Made by a program: the position numbers and the translations under genes. Under the pieces are notes generated by a model, which was not told where the DNA came from, ran no database searches, and worked only from the letters and a program-made list of their open reading frames with translations. This document shows, piece after piece, positions 35,334 to 44,741 of a stretch of DNA of 64,000 bases. Source of the DNA: Marivita geojedonensis (GTDB taxonomy: Bacteria > Pseudomonadota > Alphaproteobacteria > Rhodobacterales > Rhodobacteraceae); assembly GCF_002115805.1 (NCBI RefSeq), contig NZ_JFKC01000001.1:434001-498000 (forward strand), written 5' to 3'. Each line of letters begins with the position of its first letter. Position 1 is the stretch's first letter.

Positions 35334-36809
35334 TCAAACGCTCATGCAGACGTATTTCATCTCGAGGAATTCCTCGATGCCGTGGTGGCTGCCTTCACGG
35401 CCAAGGCCCGACTGCTTGACGCCACCAAAGGGGGCGACCTCGGTCGAGATGATGCCTGTGTTCACGCCAACGATGCCGTATTCCAGCGCCTCGGCGACCT
35501 TGTACACGCGGCTGAGATCCTTGGCGTAGAAATAGCTGGCCAGACCGAAGATCGTGTCATTCGCCAGTTCGATCACGTCATCTTCGGTCTCGAACTTGAA
35601 GAGCGGGGCCAGCGGGCCGAAGGTTTCCTCGGTCGAGAAGGCCATGTCGCGGGTGGCACCCGTGACGATGGTCGGCGCGATGAAGTTGCCATCATTGCTG
35701 CCCGACTCGTCGCCCAGAATGACCTGCGCGCCCTTGGACTTGGCATCGGCGATATGCTCACGCACCTTGTCGAGGGCTTCGGGGTTGATCAGCGGGCCAA
35801 GATCGGTGCCTGCCTCGAGCCCGTCGCCGACCTTCATCTTGGAGACCTTGTCCTTCAGTTTCTGCGCGAAGGCGTCATAGACACCGGCCTGCACATAGAT
35901 CCGGTTGGCACACACGCAGGTCTGACCGTTGTTGCGGAACTTGCACATGATCGCGCCGTCGACCGCCGCATCGAGATCGGCATCGTCGAACACGATAAAG
36001 GGCGCGTTGCCGCCCAGTTCCATCGAACACTTCATCACCTGATCCGCCGCCTGACGCAGCAGGATGCGGCCAACCTCGGTGGAGCCGGTGAAGGTGATCT
36101 TGCGCACGATCGGGTTCTCGCACATCTCCTTGCCCACTTCGGAGGCCGAGGACGAAGGCACGATGTTCAGCACACCCGCCGGGATGCCCGCACGTTCGGC
36201 CAGCACACCCAGAACAATCGCCGACAGCGGCGTTTCCGCAGCAGGACGCGCGACAAAGCTGCATCCGGCAGACAGCGCCGGACCGGCCTTGCGGGTGATC
36301 ATCGCGTTCGGGAAGTTCCACGGCGTGATCGAGCCAACGACGCCGATGGGTTGCTTCATCACCATGATGCGCTTGTCGCGCTGGTGGCCGGGGATGGTTT
36401 CACCATAGACCCGTTTGGCCTCTTCGGCGAAGAATTCGATGAAGGATGCGCCGTAAGCAATCTCGCCCTTGGCCTCGGCCAGCGGCTTGCCCTGTTCGGC
36501 GGTGAGGATGGTGGCCAGATCGTCCTGGTTCTCCATCATCAGGTCGAACCACTTGCGCAGAACGGCGGCGCGTTCCTTGCCGGTCCACTTGGCCCACTCT
36601 TTCTGCGCCTTTTCAGCGGCGGTAATCGCGTCGGCCACCTGGGCGCGCGACAGGTCGGCCACGTCGGCGATTTTGTCACCGCGCGCGGGGTTGTCCACGG
36701 CAAAGGTTCCATCATCGCCGTCGATCCAAGCGCCGTTGACATAGGCGCGGGTTTCCAGCAGCGATGGGTCTTTGAGCAGGCTGGCAAGGTTTGTTGTTTG
36801 GTCGAGCAT
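35334..36809 (-). CDS. gabD: NAD(P)-dependent succinate-semialdehyde dehydrogenase
   Basis: Aldehyde dehydrogenase superfamily; oxidises succinate semialdehyde to succinate at the end of GABA and polyamine breakdown. The 491-residue protein has the NAD-binding ITPWNFPNAMITRKAGPALSAGC region, FTGSTEVGRILL, the catalytic Glu in MELGGNAPFIVFDDADLD and the catalytic Cys in NNGQTCVCANRIYVQAGVY. The double Cys (TCVC) and the GVKQSGLGREGSHHGIEEFLEMKYVC tail are typical of GabD. GGAGGGA precedes the ATG at 36809. The substrate is inferred from the family. Confidence 0.9.
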   Translation of the reverse strand: MLDQTTNLASLLKDPSLLETRAYVNGAWIDGDDGTFAVDNPARGDKIADVADLSRAQVADAITAAEKAQKEWAKWTGKERAAVLRKWFDLMMENQDDLATILTAEQGKPLAEAKGEIAYGASFIEFFAEEAKRVYGETIPGHQRDKRIMVMKQPIGVVGSITPWNFPNAMITRKAGPALSAGCSFVARPAAETPLSAIVLGVLAERAGIPAGVLNIVPSSSASEVGKEMCENPIVRKITFTGSTEVGRILLRQAADQVMKCSMELGGNAPFIVFDDADLDAAVDGAIMCKFRNNGQTCVCANRIYVQAGVYDAFAQKLKDKVSKMKVGDGLEAGTDLGPLINPEALDKVREHIADAKSKGAQVILGDESGSNDGNFIAPTIVTGATRDMAFSTEETFGPLAPLFKFETEDDVIELANDTIFGLASYFYAKDLSRVYKVAEALEYGIVGVNTGIISTEVAPFGGVKQSGLGREGSHHGIEEFLEMKYVCMSV

Positions 36810-36891
36810 GAGGTCCCTCCGGATTTTGTGCTGACAAAGGTGGAACACTTGCTAGATGCAATGACAAGTGCTGATCTTTCGGAGCCGTGAC

Positions 36892-37689
36892 GTGGAATTG
36901 GACGACGCCTACGCCAACAGCAAGCATATCCCCAATGGGGACGGGTTCCCAGCCATCTGGCGGGCTGATGCGGATGCTTACCGTCAAAGAATGTCCGTTC
37001 TGGGCCGCGCCCGGCTGGGTGTGATGTACGGACACGGAACGCGCGAGATCGTCGATCTGTTCCTGCCAGATGGCGTGCCCAAGGGGCTGGTCGTCTTTGT
37101 GCATGGCGGATTCTGGCGTCAGACGGACGGATCGCTCTGGTCGCATCTGGCGCAAGGCGCGGTGGACAGCGGCTGGGCCGTGGCGATGCCGACCTATGAC
37201 CTGTGCCCGCGCGTGCGCATCTCGGACATCACCCGTCAGGTGGCCACCGCCATTTCCGTGATCGCGCGCGAGGTGTCCGGGCCGATCCGGCTGGCCGGGC
37301 ATTCGGCGGGCGGGCATCTGGTGGCGCGGATGCTGGACCCCGGAGTTCTGCCCGAGGATGTGCGGGCGCGCATTGCCCGATGTGTGCCGATCTCGCCCCT
37401 GTCCGATCTGCGCCCGCTGCTGCGCACCTCGATGAACAATGACTTCAAGCTGGACGAGGCGCAGGCCCTTGCCGAAAGCCCGGTTGCGATGACCCCACCC
37501 GACATTCCGGTCACGGTCTGGGTCGGCAGCGACGAGCGACCCGCCTTTCTGGATCAGGCGCAATGGCTTGCCGATGCCTGGGGATGTCCCATCGTCATCG
37601 ACGCGGGCACGCATCATTTTGACGTCATAAATGGCATGACCCGATCGGACAGCCCCCTGATGCGGGCAATTCTCGACACCCCGTCTTGA
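36892..37689 (+). CDS. Alpha/beta hydrolase, kynurenine-formamidase-like
   Basis: A 265-residue hydrolase. The oxyanion motif is VVFVHGGFWRQTDGS (about residue 72), the nucleophile elbow is LAGHSAGGHL (Ser near residue 139), an acidic residue lies in WVGSDERPAF and the catalytic His in AGTHHFDVI. HGGFW plus GHSAGGHL resembles the eukaryote-type formamidase/esterase group that hydrolyses N-formylkynurenine, but other carbamoyl or formyl amides are possible. GTG at 36892 fits a GGAG site 7 bases upstream and the VELDDAYAN start; an upstream GTG at 36868 is less likely. It lies 118 bases before mgdA and could be its leader gene. Confidence 0.75.
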   Translation: MELDDAYANSKHIPNGDGFPAIWRADADAYRQRMSVLGRARLGVMYGHGTREIVDLFLPDGVPKGLVVFVHGGFWRQTDGSLWSHLAQGAVDSGWAVAMPTYDLCPRVRISDITRQVATAISVIAREVSGPIRLAGHSAGGHLVARMLDPGVLPEDVRARIARCVPISPLSDLRPLLRTSMNNDFKLDEAQALAESPVAMTPPDIPVTVWVGSDERPAFLDQAQWLADAWGCPIVIDAGTHHFDVINGMTRSDSPLMRAILDTPS

Positions 37690-37702
37690 CACTTCCCGGG
37701 TT

Positions 37703-37719
37703 TCGGAAAGAGCTTCCGA
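37703..37719 (+). promoter_or_regulatory. Dyad upstream of the mgd operon
   Basis: TCGGAA-AGAGC-TTCCGA, a perfect 6-bp inverted repeat about 90 bases before the mgdA start. It is a candidate regulator site; no convincing -35/-10 pair was found nearby. Confidence 0.35.
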
Positions 37720-37807
37720 CGCGAAATGTCTTTTTCGGACCTCGATTTGACTGAAAGAGGCAGGCCGCGGTGCTGAACCCCGTGCAAGTGTCGCCGGGAA
37801 GGAGTCG

Positions 37808-39064
37808 ATGGACATGCGCTATTCTGGATTTCGGGTTATCAAGGAAGCCCTGACCGGTCATCGCGGCTGGGGGCCTGCGTGGCGCGACCCTGACCCCAAA
37901 CCCGACTATGATTACGTCATCATCGGTGGCGGCGGGCATGGTCTGGCGACGGCCTATTACCTTGCCAAGGAATACAAGCAGGCGCGCATCGCAGTGCTGG
38001 AAAAGGGTTGGATCGGCGGCGGCAATGTCGGGCGGAACACCACGATTGTCCGGTCGAACTACCTGCTCGATGGGAACGAACCGTTCTACGAATTCTCGCT
38101 CAAGCTCTGGGAAGGGCTGGAACAGGACCTGAACTACAACGCCATGATGAGCCAGCGCGGGATCATCAACCTCATGCACTCCGACGCCCAGCGCGACGCC
38201 TATATCCGGCGCGGCAACGCGATGATCCTGAACGGCGCGGATGCGCAGTTGCTGGATCAGAAACAGGTGTTGGAAAAGTACCCGTTCCTCAACGTGAAAA
38301 ACGCCCGCTTCCCGGTGATGGGCGGCCTGCTGCAGGCGCGCGCAGGCACCGCGCGGCATGATGCGGTGGCGTGGGGCTATGCCCGCGCGGCGGACCAGCG
38401 CGGTGTGGACATCATCCAGAATTGCGAAGTGACCGGGTTCAGGATCGAAGGCGGCAGGATCCTCGGGGTCGAGACCTCGCGCGGCTATATCGGCGCGAAG
38501 AAGGTCGGCGCCTGTGTGGCCGGATCGTCGTCGAAGGTCATGGCCTATGCCGGGATGCGCCTGCCGATTGAAAGTCATGTCCTTCAGGCCTTTGTGTCCG
38601 AAGGTCTGAAACCCGTGCTGCCCGGTGTCATCACCTTTGGTGCGGGGCATTTCTATTGCAGCCAGTCCGACAAGGGCGGGCTTGTTTTTGGCGGCAATAT
38701 CGACGGCTACAATTCCTACGCCCAGCGCGGCAACCTGCCGATGGTCGAGGACGTGATGGAAGAGGCGATTGCCATGTTCCCGATGCTGGGCCGCGCGCGT
38801 CTGCTCCGGTCCTGGGGCGGGATCATGGACATGTCGATGGACGGTACGCCGATCATCGACAAGACCCATATCGACGGGCTCTATTTCAACGGCGGCTGGT
38901 GTTACGGCGGGTTCAAGGCGACCCCTGCCTCGGGCTTTGTCTATGCCCATCTGCTGGCCACCGACACACCGCACCACACCGCCACAGCGTTCCGACTGGA
39001 CCGGTTCCACACCGGTCACATGGTCGACGAAAAAGGGATGGGCAATCAGCCCAATCTGCACTGA
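37808..39064 (+). CDS. mgdA: N-methylglutamate dehydrogenase subunit, SoxB-like
   Basis: Flavin-bearing subunit homologous to sarcosine oxidase beta. The 418-residue protein has DYVIIGGGGHGLATAYYLAKE (FAD Rossmann motif, about residue 35), GNVGRNTTIVRSNYL and QARAGTARHDAVAWGYA, where His184 corresponds to the histidine that carries covalent FMN in sarcosine oxidase. It ends RLDRFHTGHMVDEKG. SoxB-like sequence alone would suggest sarcosine; the call of N-methylglutamate rests on linkage to mgsABC and gmaS. Predicted reaction: N-methylglutamate to glutamate plus a one-carbon unit. GGAAGGAG precedes the ATG. Confidence 0.78.
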   Translation: MDMRYSGFRVIKEALTGHRGWGPAWRDPDPKPDYDYVIIGGGGHGLATAYYLAKEYKQARIAVLEKGWIGGGNVGRNTTIVRSNYLLDGNEPFYEFSLKLWEGLEQDLNYNAMMSQRGIINLMHSDAQRDAYIRRGNAMILNGADAQLLDQKQVLEKYPFLNVKNARFPVMGGLLQARAGTARHDAVAWGYARAADQRGVDIIQNCEVTGFRIEGGRILGVETSRGYIGAKKVGACVAGSSSKVMAYAGMRLPIESHVLQAFVSEGLKPVLPGVITFGAGHFYCSQSDKGGLVFGGNIDGYNSYAQRGNLPMVEDVMEEAIAMFPMLGRARLLRSWGGIMDMSMDGTPIIDKTHIDGLYFNGGWCYGGFKATPASGFVYAHLLATDTPHHTATAFRLDRFHTGHMVDEKGMGNQPNLH

Positions 39065-39351
39065 TGATCATCAACCATCCGCTTCTGGGCCCGCGCGATT
39101 CCAGCGAATTCGTCTATCTGGGCGATGCGTGCCTCATCAACCGTCCCGACTGGCAGGCAGACGATGCGCTGGAACAGTTCATCGAATACGGCCACACCCG
39201 CGACAACCCGGCAGGGCTTCACCGAGAGCTTTGGTATCACGAACAAGGCGACCGGTCGTGGCTGGTGGTGACCCGCAACACCGTCACGCATGAGATCACG
39301 CAGGTGGAACTGGCCCGCGATGTGGCCCGGGCAGAGGGGCGGTCGAAATGA
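39064..39351 (+). CDS. mgdB: N-methylglutamate dehydrogenase small subunit, SoxD-like, without zinc cysteines
   Basis: A 95-residue homologue of sarcosine oxidase delta: GPRDSSEFVYLGDA, NPAGLHRELWYHEQGDRSWLVVTRNTVTHEI. In the Corynebacterium delta subunit a zinc is held by a CxxC near the N-terminus plus a His and a Cys. Here the CxxC position reads HPLL and the later Cys is replaced by Asp (EQGDRSW), so the zinc site is lost, while the fold motifs stay. Its ATG overlaps the mgdA stop by one base and its stop overlaps the mgdC start by four, showing tight coupling. Confidence 0.78.
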   Translation: MIINHPLLGPRDSSEFVYLGDACLINRPDWQADDALEQFIEYGHTRDNPAGLHRELWYHEQGDRSWLVVTRNTVTHEITQVELARDVARAEGRSK

Positions 39352-42302
39352 GCCAGAAGAACCGTTTGGATGGCGGGCTGATCGACCGGTCCGAGGCATG
39401 GTCGTTCCGCTTCGACAGCCAGTATTACAAAGGCCACAAGGGCGATACGCTGGCCTCTGCCTTGCTGGCCAATGGCGTGCGGCTGATGGGGCGGTCGTTC
39501 AAGTACCACCGTCCGCGTGGCCCGATGACCGCCGGATCGGAAGAACCCAACGCGATTGTCGAACTGCGCGAAGGCGCGCGCAAGGAACCCAACACGCGGG
39601 CGACGACCATCGAGCTTTATGACGGGCTGCGCGCCAATTCACAGAACCGATGGCCGTCGCTGACATTCGACGCAATGGCGGTGAACGACCTTCTGTCGAA
39701 TTTCTTTGCCGCCGGGTTCTATTACAAGACCTTCATGTGGCCTGCCGCGTTTTGGGAAAAGGTCTATGAACCGATCATCCGCCGCGCTGCCGGTCTGGGG
39801 TCGCTCAGCCTTCAGGACGATCCCGATGGCTACGACAAGGGCTTCCTGCATTGTGATCTGCTCATCATCGGCGGCGGTCCCGCTGGCCTTGCCGCTGCTC
39901 TGACCGCAGGCGAAAGCGGCGCGCGGGTGATCCTCTGTGACGAGGATTTCCTGGTCGGGGGTCGCCTGAACCTGGAGACCTACGCGGTCGGCGGCATGTC
40001 CGGCGCGGCCTGGGCGGCGGAAACCGTCGCGCGACTGCAGGCGATGCCGAACGTCCGCGTGATGCCCCGGACCACGGTGATCGGCGCATTCGATCACGGC
40101 GTCTATGGCGCGGTGGAGCGGGTGAGCGATCACCTTGCGGTGCCGGAAGACGGCAAGCCCCGGCAGATCCTGTGGCGCATCACCTCGAAGCGCGCGCTGC
40201 TTTGCGCCGGGGCCACCGAACGCCCAATCGTGTTCGAGAATAACGACCGCCCCGGCATCATGCAGGCCAGTGCCGTCCGCGCCTATGCGAACCGCTGGGC
40301 CACGACGCCTGCGAAACAGGTGGCGATCTTTACCAACAACGACGACGGGCATCGCACCGCCTCCGATCTGGTGGCGAGGGGCGTTGAGGTTGTGTCGGTG
40401 ATCGACACCCGCGCCGAAGCTCCGACATCGTCAGACTATGACGTGGTTGCGGGCGGTGTGATCGACCAGACATGGGGGCGGCTGGGCCTTTCGCAGATCG
40501 AGGTGAAGATGCCCAAGGGCGGCATCCGCCGGATCAAGTGCGGCGCGCTGGGTGTCTCTGGCGGCTGGAACCCGAACGTGCATCTGACCTGCCACCAGGG
40601 CGGTCGGCCTGTCTGGAACGAGGCGCTTGCCGCCTTTGTCCCCAGTGCAACGCTGCCTCCGGGCATGACCGTTGCCGGCGCTGCAAATGGCGTCTTTTCG
40701 ACCCACGGCGCGCTGCAGTCCGGCGCGGACGGAGCCAAGGCGATTCTTGCGGATCTCGGCATCAAAGCCAGCGCCCCTGCCCTGCCCGAGGCCGAAGACA
40801 CTCCGGTCAAAATCACGCCGTTCTGGCACGTCAAGACCGCCAAGCGTGCATGGGTGGACCAGCAGAACGATGTAACCGCAAAGGACATCAAACTGGCGCA
40901 TCAGGAAAACTATGTCTCGGTCGAACACCTCAAGCGCTACACGACGCTGGGCATGGCGACCGATCAGGGCAAAACCTCGAACATCGCGGGCCTTGCGATC
41001 ATGGCCGAAGTGGCGGGCAAGGCGATCCCCCAAGTGGGCACCACCATGTTCCGCCCGCCCTACACACCCACGGCGATGGGCGTGTTCGCCGGCCGCGCAT
41101 GGGGGATGGAGGTGCGCCCGACGCGCCTCACCCCCAGCCACAATTGGGCCAAGGAGCAAGGCGCGGTGTTCACCGAAGCGGGGCTTTGGCTGCGGGCGCA
41201 ATGGTACCCGAAACCGGGCGAGACCCATTGGCGCGAAAGCTGCGACCGCGAGGTGATGCAGACGCGCAAATCCGTGGGCATCTGTGACGTGACCTCTCTG
41301 GGCAAGATCGATGTGCAGGGCGCGGATGCCGCCGGGTTCCTCAACAAAGTCTACTGCAACGGCATGGCAAAGCTGCCCGTCGGCAAGGTGCGCTATGGCC
41401 TGATGCTGCGCGAAGATGGGATCGTCATGGATGACGGCACCGCCGCGCGGCTGGCCGAGGATCATTTCGTCGTCACGACCACCACCGCCAAGGCGGTTCC
41501 GGTCTATCGCCACCTCGAATTCGTGCGTCAGTGTCTATACCCCGATATGGACGTGCAGCTGATCTCGACCACCGAAGCCTGGGCGCAGTTCTCGGTCGCC
41601 GGGCCGAAGTCCCGCAAGCTGCTGGAAAAGATCGTGGACGACGGCATGGACCTGTCGAACGAGGCGTTTCCCTTCATGGCCTGCGCGGAAATCACCATCT
41701 GCGGCGGGCTGCGCGCGCGGCTGTTCCGCATCTCGTTCTCGGGCGAACTGGCTTACGAGATTGCCGTGCCGACCCGCTATGGCGACGCGCTTGTACGGCG
41801 GTTGATGCAGGCGGGCGAGGAATTCGACGTGGTGCCCTACGGACTTGAGGCGTTGAATGTCATGCGCATCGAGAAAGGCCATGTGACCGGCAACGAGTTG
41901 AACGGTACAACCACGGCACTGAACCTTGGCATGGGCCGCATGGTGTCCAAGGCCAAGGACTCCATCGGATCGAAACTGTCGGAACGTCCGGGCCTGAATG
42001 AACCCGACTCGCTGAAACTGGTGGGCCTGAAGCCGGTGAACCCCGACCACAAGGTGCCCGCCGGGGCGCATTTGATGACCAAGGGCGACAAGGTCACGGC
42101 GTCCAACGATCAGGGCTACGTCACCTCGGCTTGTTACTCACCGAACTTGGGCTGCCACATCGCGCTGGGGTTCCTGAAATCCGGCGACACGCGGATCGGA
42201 GAAACCATCCGTCTTGTCAGCCCGCTGACCGGTGTCGATCACGAAGTCGAAGTTGTCAGCCCGCATTTCTTTGACCCGGAAGGAGAGCGGCTCCGTGCAT
42301 GA
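39348..42302 (+). CDS. mgdC: N-methylglutamate dehydrogenase large subunit, SoxA-like
   Basis: A 984-residue homologue of sarcosine oxidase alpha. Domains in order: an N-terminal ferredoxin-like domain without cluster cysteines (about 1-100, KGDTLASALLANGV), a NAD-binding domain (LLIIGGGPAGLAAALTAGESGARVILCDED, about residue 167), a linker with LCAGATERPIVFENNDRPGIM, and a C-terminal GcvT-like folate-binding half (about 600-980; KSVGICDVTSLGKIDVQG, MRIEKGHVTGNELNGTTTALNLGMG). The folate domain would pass the methyl carbon to tetrahydrofolate. It is coupled to mgdB (ATGA) and mgdD. Confidence 0.8.
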   Translation: MSQKNRLDGGLIDRSEAWSFRFDSQYYKGHKGDTLASALLANGVRLMGRSFKYHRPRGPMTAGSEEPNAIVELREGARKEPNTRATTIELYDGLRANSQNRWPSLTFDAMAVNDLLSNFFAAGFYYKTFMWPAAFWEKVYEPIIRRAAGLGSLSLQDDPDGYDKGFLHCDLLIIGGGPAGLAAALTAGESGARVILCDEDFLVGGRLNLETYAVGGMSGAAWAAETVARLQAMPNVRVMPRTTVIGAFDHGVYGAVERVSDHLAVPEDGKPRQILWRITSKRALLCAGATERPIVFENNDRPGIMQASAVRAYANRWATTPAKQVAIFTNNDDGHRTASDLVARGVEVVSVIDTRAEAPTSSDYDVVAGGVIDQTWGRLGLSQIEVKMPKGGIRRIKCGALGVSGGWNPNVHLTCHQGGRPVWNEALAAFVPSATLPPGMTVAGAANGVFSTHGALQSGADGAKAILADLGIKASAPALPEAEDTPVKITPFWHVKTAKRAWVDQQNDVTAKDIKLAHQENYVSVEHLKRYTTLGMATDQGKTSNIAGLAIMAEVAGKAIPQVGTTMFRPPYTPTAMGVFAGRAWGMEVRPTRLTPSHNWAKEQGAVFTEAGLWLRAQWYPKPGETHWRESCDREVMQTRKSVGICDVTSLGKIDVQGADAAGFLNKVYCNGMAKLPVGKVRYGLMLREDGIVMDDGTAARLAEDHFVVTTTTAKAVPVYRHLEFVRQCLYPDMDVQLISTTEAWAQFSVAGPKSRKLLEKIVDDGMDLSNEAFPFMACAEITICGGLRARLFRISFSGELAYEIAVPTRYGDALVRRLMQAGEEFDVVPYGLEALNVMRIEKGHVTGNELNGTTTALNLGMGRMVSKAKDSIGSKLSERPGLNEPDSLKLVGLKPVNPDHKVPAGAHLMTKGDKVTASNDQGYVTSACYSPNLGCHIALGFLKSGDTRIGETIRLVSPLTGVDHEVEVVSPHFFDPEGERLRA

Positions 42303-42858
42303 TCTGACCCCCCTGTGCGCCCTTGGCGGCGCAGAACCGCACACCGATAAGGTGGCAGGTGTCACCCTGACCGAGACCCCCGGTCACACGCTCGCCTCTG
42401 TCGCCGCCCGTTTGGGACAGGAAGACGCTTGCACCAAACACCTCGGCACGTTGCTGGGCAGCGAAGCCCCCGGTGTGGGGTCCTGGGTCCGATCCGAACC
42501 GATTTCGGCTTTCTGGACAGGACCAGACCAATGGATGCTCAGCGCTCCCTACGACACGCATGAAGACCTTGCCGCGCAACTGACTGCCCACTTCGGTGCG
42601 ACAGCGGCAATCACCGAACAGACCGACGCCTGGGTGTGGTTCGACATGCAGGGAGACGGCGTCGAACAGGTGATGCAGTTGTGCGCCAATATCGACATCG
42701 AGAAGATGCCGGTGGGGGCCGCCGCGCGCAGCGTGATCCACTACATGGGGGTTTATGTCCTGCGCAGCGCGCCGGATGCGCTGACGATCCTTGGCGGGCG
42801 CTCGTCCGCCGGGTCTTTGCATCATGCGCTGCTGACGGCAATGCGGTCCGCGTTGTAG
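42295..42858 (+). CDS. mgdD: N-methylglutamate dehydrogenase gamma-type subunit, SoxG-like
   Basis: A 187-residue homologue of sarcosine oxidase gamma: APGVGSWVRSEPISAFWTGPDQWMLSAPYD, TEQTDAWVWFDMQGDG, VHYMGV-type RSVIHYMGVYVLRSAPDALTILGGRSSAGSLHHALLTA. The start is GTG at 42295, preceded by AAGGAG, and overlaps the mgdC stop by 8 bases. It closes the four-gene mgd unit. Function is structural in known homologues. Confidence 0.78.
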   Translation: MHDLTPLCALGGAEPHTDKVAGVTLTETPGHTLASVAARLGQEDACTKHLGTLLGSEAPGVGSWVRSEPISAFWTGPDQWMLSAPYDTHEDLAAQLTAHFGATAAITEQTDAWVWFDMQGDGVEQVMQLCANIDIEKMPVGAAARSVIHYMGVYVLRSAPDALTILGGRSSAGSLHHALLTAMRSAL

Positions 42859-42980
42859 AGATCGAGCGCGCCAAAATCCAGTTTTGTGGTGGACGCACCA
42901 TGCTCCTGATCAACTTGCGGGGCTTACAAACATGCGCGCATTCGGCTGGGTGCGCGTTTTCTTCAGGATAGGAGAAAACG

Positions 42981-44741
42981 TCACTCAGGGGTGAAAGGCT
43001 GATATTCGAAGCTGACGGACAACGCGTATCTGTCGCCTTCTCGGCTTTCTTTCAGATCAGCGTTCAATTGGCTTGCGAAGGCAAGGATCAGGCGGCGACC
43101 GAGTCCTCCACGTGTGTCGCCTCCTGAAGTCCCATCGACGCTGTTCTCAATCGTCAATCGGACACGGGTCCTGTCGGCCTCCTGTGTCTCCTTCAGCGTC
43201 ACGTGCAGGCGGAACACACCATCCTGACCGGAACCGCCATACTTCAGCGCATTCGAAAGCGCTTCGGTCGTGACCATGGCAAGCGGACTTGTCTGGTCCG
43301 GAAGAAGCGTCACGGAATCCATATCGAGAGTGATCTCGACCGGCTGGTGACCGGGCGTTCCCGAGGGATCCACCTGGGCGACCAGATCGCCCAGCAACAC
43401 GTCGAACCGGATATGCGTGAGTGATGGTTCCTGATACAGCGCCCGGTGCACCGAAGCGAGGCTGGTCACGCGATCCTGGAACTGGCGCAGGGCTGACACC
43501 GCTTCGGGGCTCGACACCTGTCGGACCTGCATGTTGATGATCGATGAAATGAGCTGAAGGTTATTCTTCACCCGGTGGTGAACCTCTTTCAGCAACACTT
43601 CGCGCTCGAATACCGCATTCTCGAGGTCTGCTTCATCGCGCAGGAGCTGATCCGCCATCGATTCGAAGGTGCCGTTGATCATTTGGATTTCGCTGGGCGC
43701 ATCTGAGATACGCTCCGACGACTCCACATCCCGGAAATTTGCGAAACGGCGCATCCGACGGCCCAGATCGCGGATGTGCCGAAGCACGAGGCGGTTCAGC
43801 GACGTCACCGCGACAACGATCCCGACCAGCCACATCAGAAACGGAAACAGAAGTGTGGAGATTGTGAACCACGGTGCCGTTGTTCGTTGCAATGCCGTGC
43901 GGCCCCAGCTGCCCAATGCGTAAACCTCTCCCGGGAGGATCGGCACAACCGAAATCAGCCGCGTGTCGCCGTTCTGAGACGTCGCGGTAAAGAACGTGTC
44001 GCCCTGATTGACGAAGCCTTCAAGGGCGAGTCCGTTGGGCAGGTAATTGTCGATGTTGCCCTCTGGTGTGAATGTCGACAGCGTGTCTCCGAATTTGTTG
44101 AATGTGATCAGCGCGACATCGCCATCGAGGTCGAACGACCCATCCGACTGCAACAACGGTTCGGTCTCGAATGAGATGGTGACAAACCCCTTCAAACCGC
44201 CGCCATCGTCGAACGTCGGATAGGCAACGATCATCACCGGAAGTTCGCTGGCCGAGCCCTGCGGATTGAAAGTGATGTAAGGTTCTGGGTTGGCGAACAG
44301 TTCTTCCGAGCGGGGATCAGGAAGAAAGTCAAAGGTCCGCCCCATGCTGTTGCAGCGCGACACGGCGCCCTCTTCAAGCAGACCGGCAAAGGCAAGGCGC
44401 GGGCTGGTTTCGAGGACCCGCAGCATGATGGCGGTACATTCCTCGATTTCCAGATCCGCGGCGCCGAGTGTATCTGCGAGCGTTCGCGCCGTACCCAGTT
44501 TGGTGAACAGGGCACGACGCTCGGGTTCTACCAGAACACTGGTGCGGGCATGAATCGAAGCCTGCAGATTGTCGTTGGTGATGTTCAGCGCGCGCCAGCT
44601 TTGCCCCATTGCGACCAGACCAATCGGCAAGAGCGCGAGCGACAGCAGAAACGCAATGCGCACCACGAGGCTTTGACGGAACCTCTTCAACCCGGTTGCG
44701 CGCTCTTCCTGCGCATCGGTATCGGAATGGGGCTTCAGCAT
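42981..44741 (-). CDS. Membrane sensor histidine kinase, HisKA_2 type
   Basis: A 586-residue kinase. TM1 at about 26-46, a periplasmic sensing domain of about 240 residues (single Cys in SRCNSMGR and IEECTAIML), TM2 at about 292-315, HAMP-like linker, then the H-box LLKEVHHRVKNNLQLISSIINMQ (about residue 390) and an ATPase domain with TTEALSNALKYG and DTRGGLGRRLI. HisKA_2 kinases phosphorylate single-domain or antiterminator regulators; none is adjacent. It opposes mgdD and is divergent from the XRE-cupin gene, so it may sense a methylated amine, but that is only positional inference. Confidence 0.82.
   Translation of the reverse strand: MLKPHSDTDAQEERATGLKRFRQSLVVRIAFLLSLALLPIGLVAMGQSWRALNITNDNLQASIHARTSVLVEPERRALFTKLGTARTLADTLGAADLEIEECTAIMLRVLETSPRLAFAGLLEEGAVSRCNSMGRTFDFLPDPRSEELFANPEPYITFNPQGSASELPVMIVAYPTFDDGGGLKGFVTISFETEPLLQSDGSFDLDGDVALITFNKFGDTLSTFTPEGNIDNYLPNGLALEGFVNQGDTFFTATSQNGDTRLISVVPILPGEVYALGSWGRTALQRTTAPWFTISTLLFPFLMWLVGIVVAVTSLNRLVLRHIRDLGRRMRRFANFRDVESSERISDAPSEIQMINGTFESMADQLLRDEADLENAVFEREVLLKEVHHRVKNNLQLISSIINMQVRQVSSPEAVSALRQFQDRVTSLASVHRALYQEPSLTHIRFDVLLGDLVAQVDPSGTPGHQPVEITLDMDSVTLLPDQTSPLAMVTTEALSNALKYGGSGQDGVFRLHVTLKETQEADRTRVRLTIENSVDGTSGGDTRGGLGRRLILAFASQLNADLKESREGDRYALSVSFEYQPFTPE

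Noticed and set aside
37808-42858. Sarcosine oxidase operon as the main call for the SoxBDAG-like genes
   Set aside because: Sequence fits either, but mgsABC and gmaS follow, no glyA, folD or purU lies nearby, and the delta subunit lacks zinc cysteines. Sarcosine remains possible until assayed.
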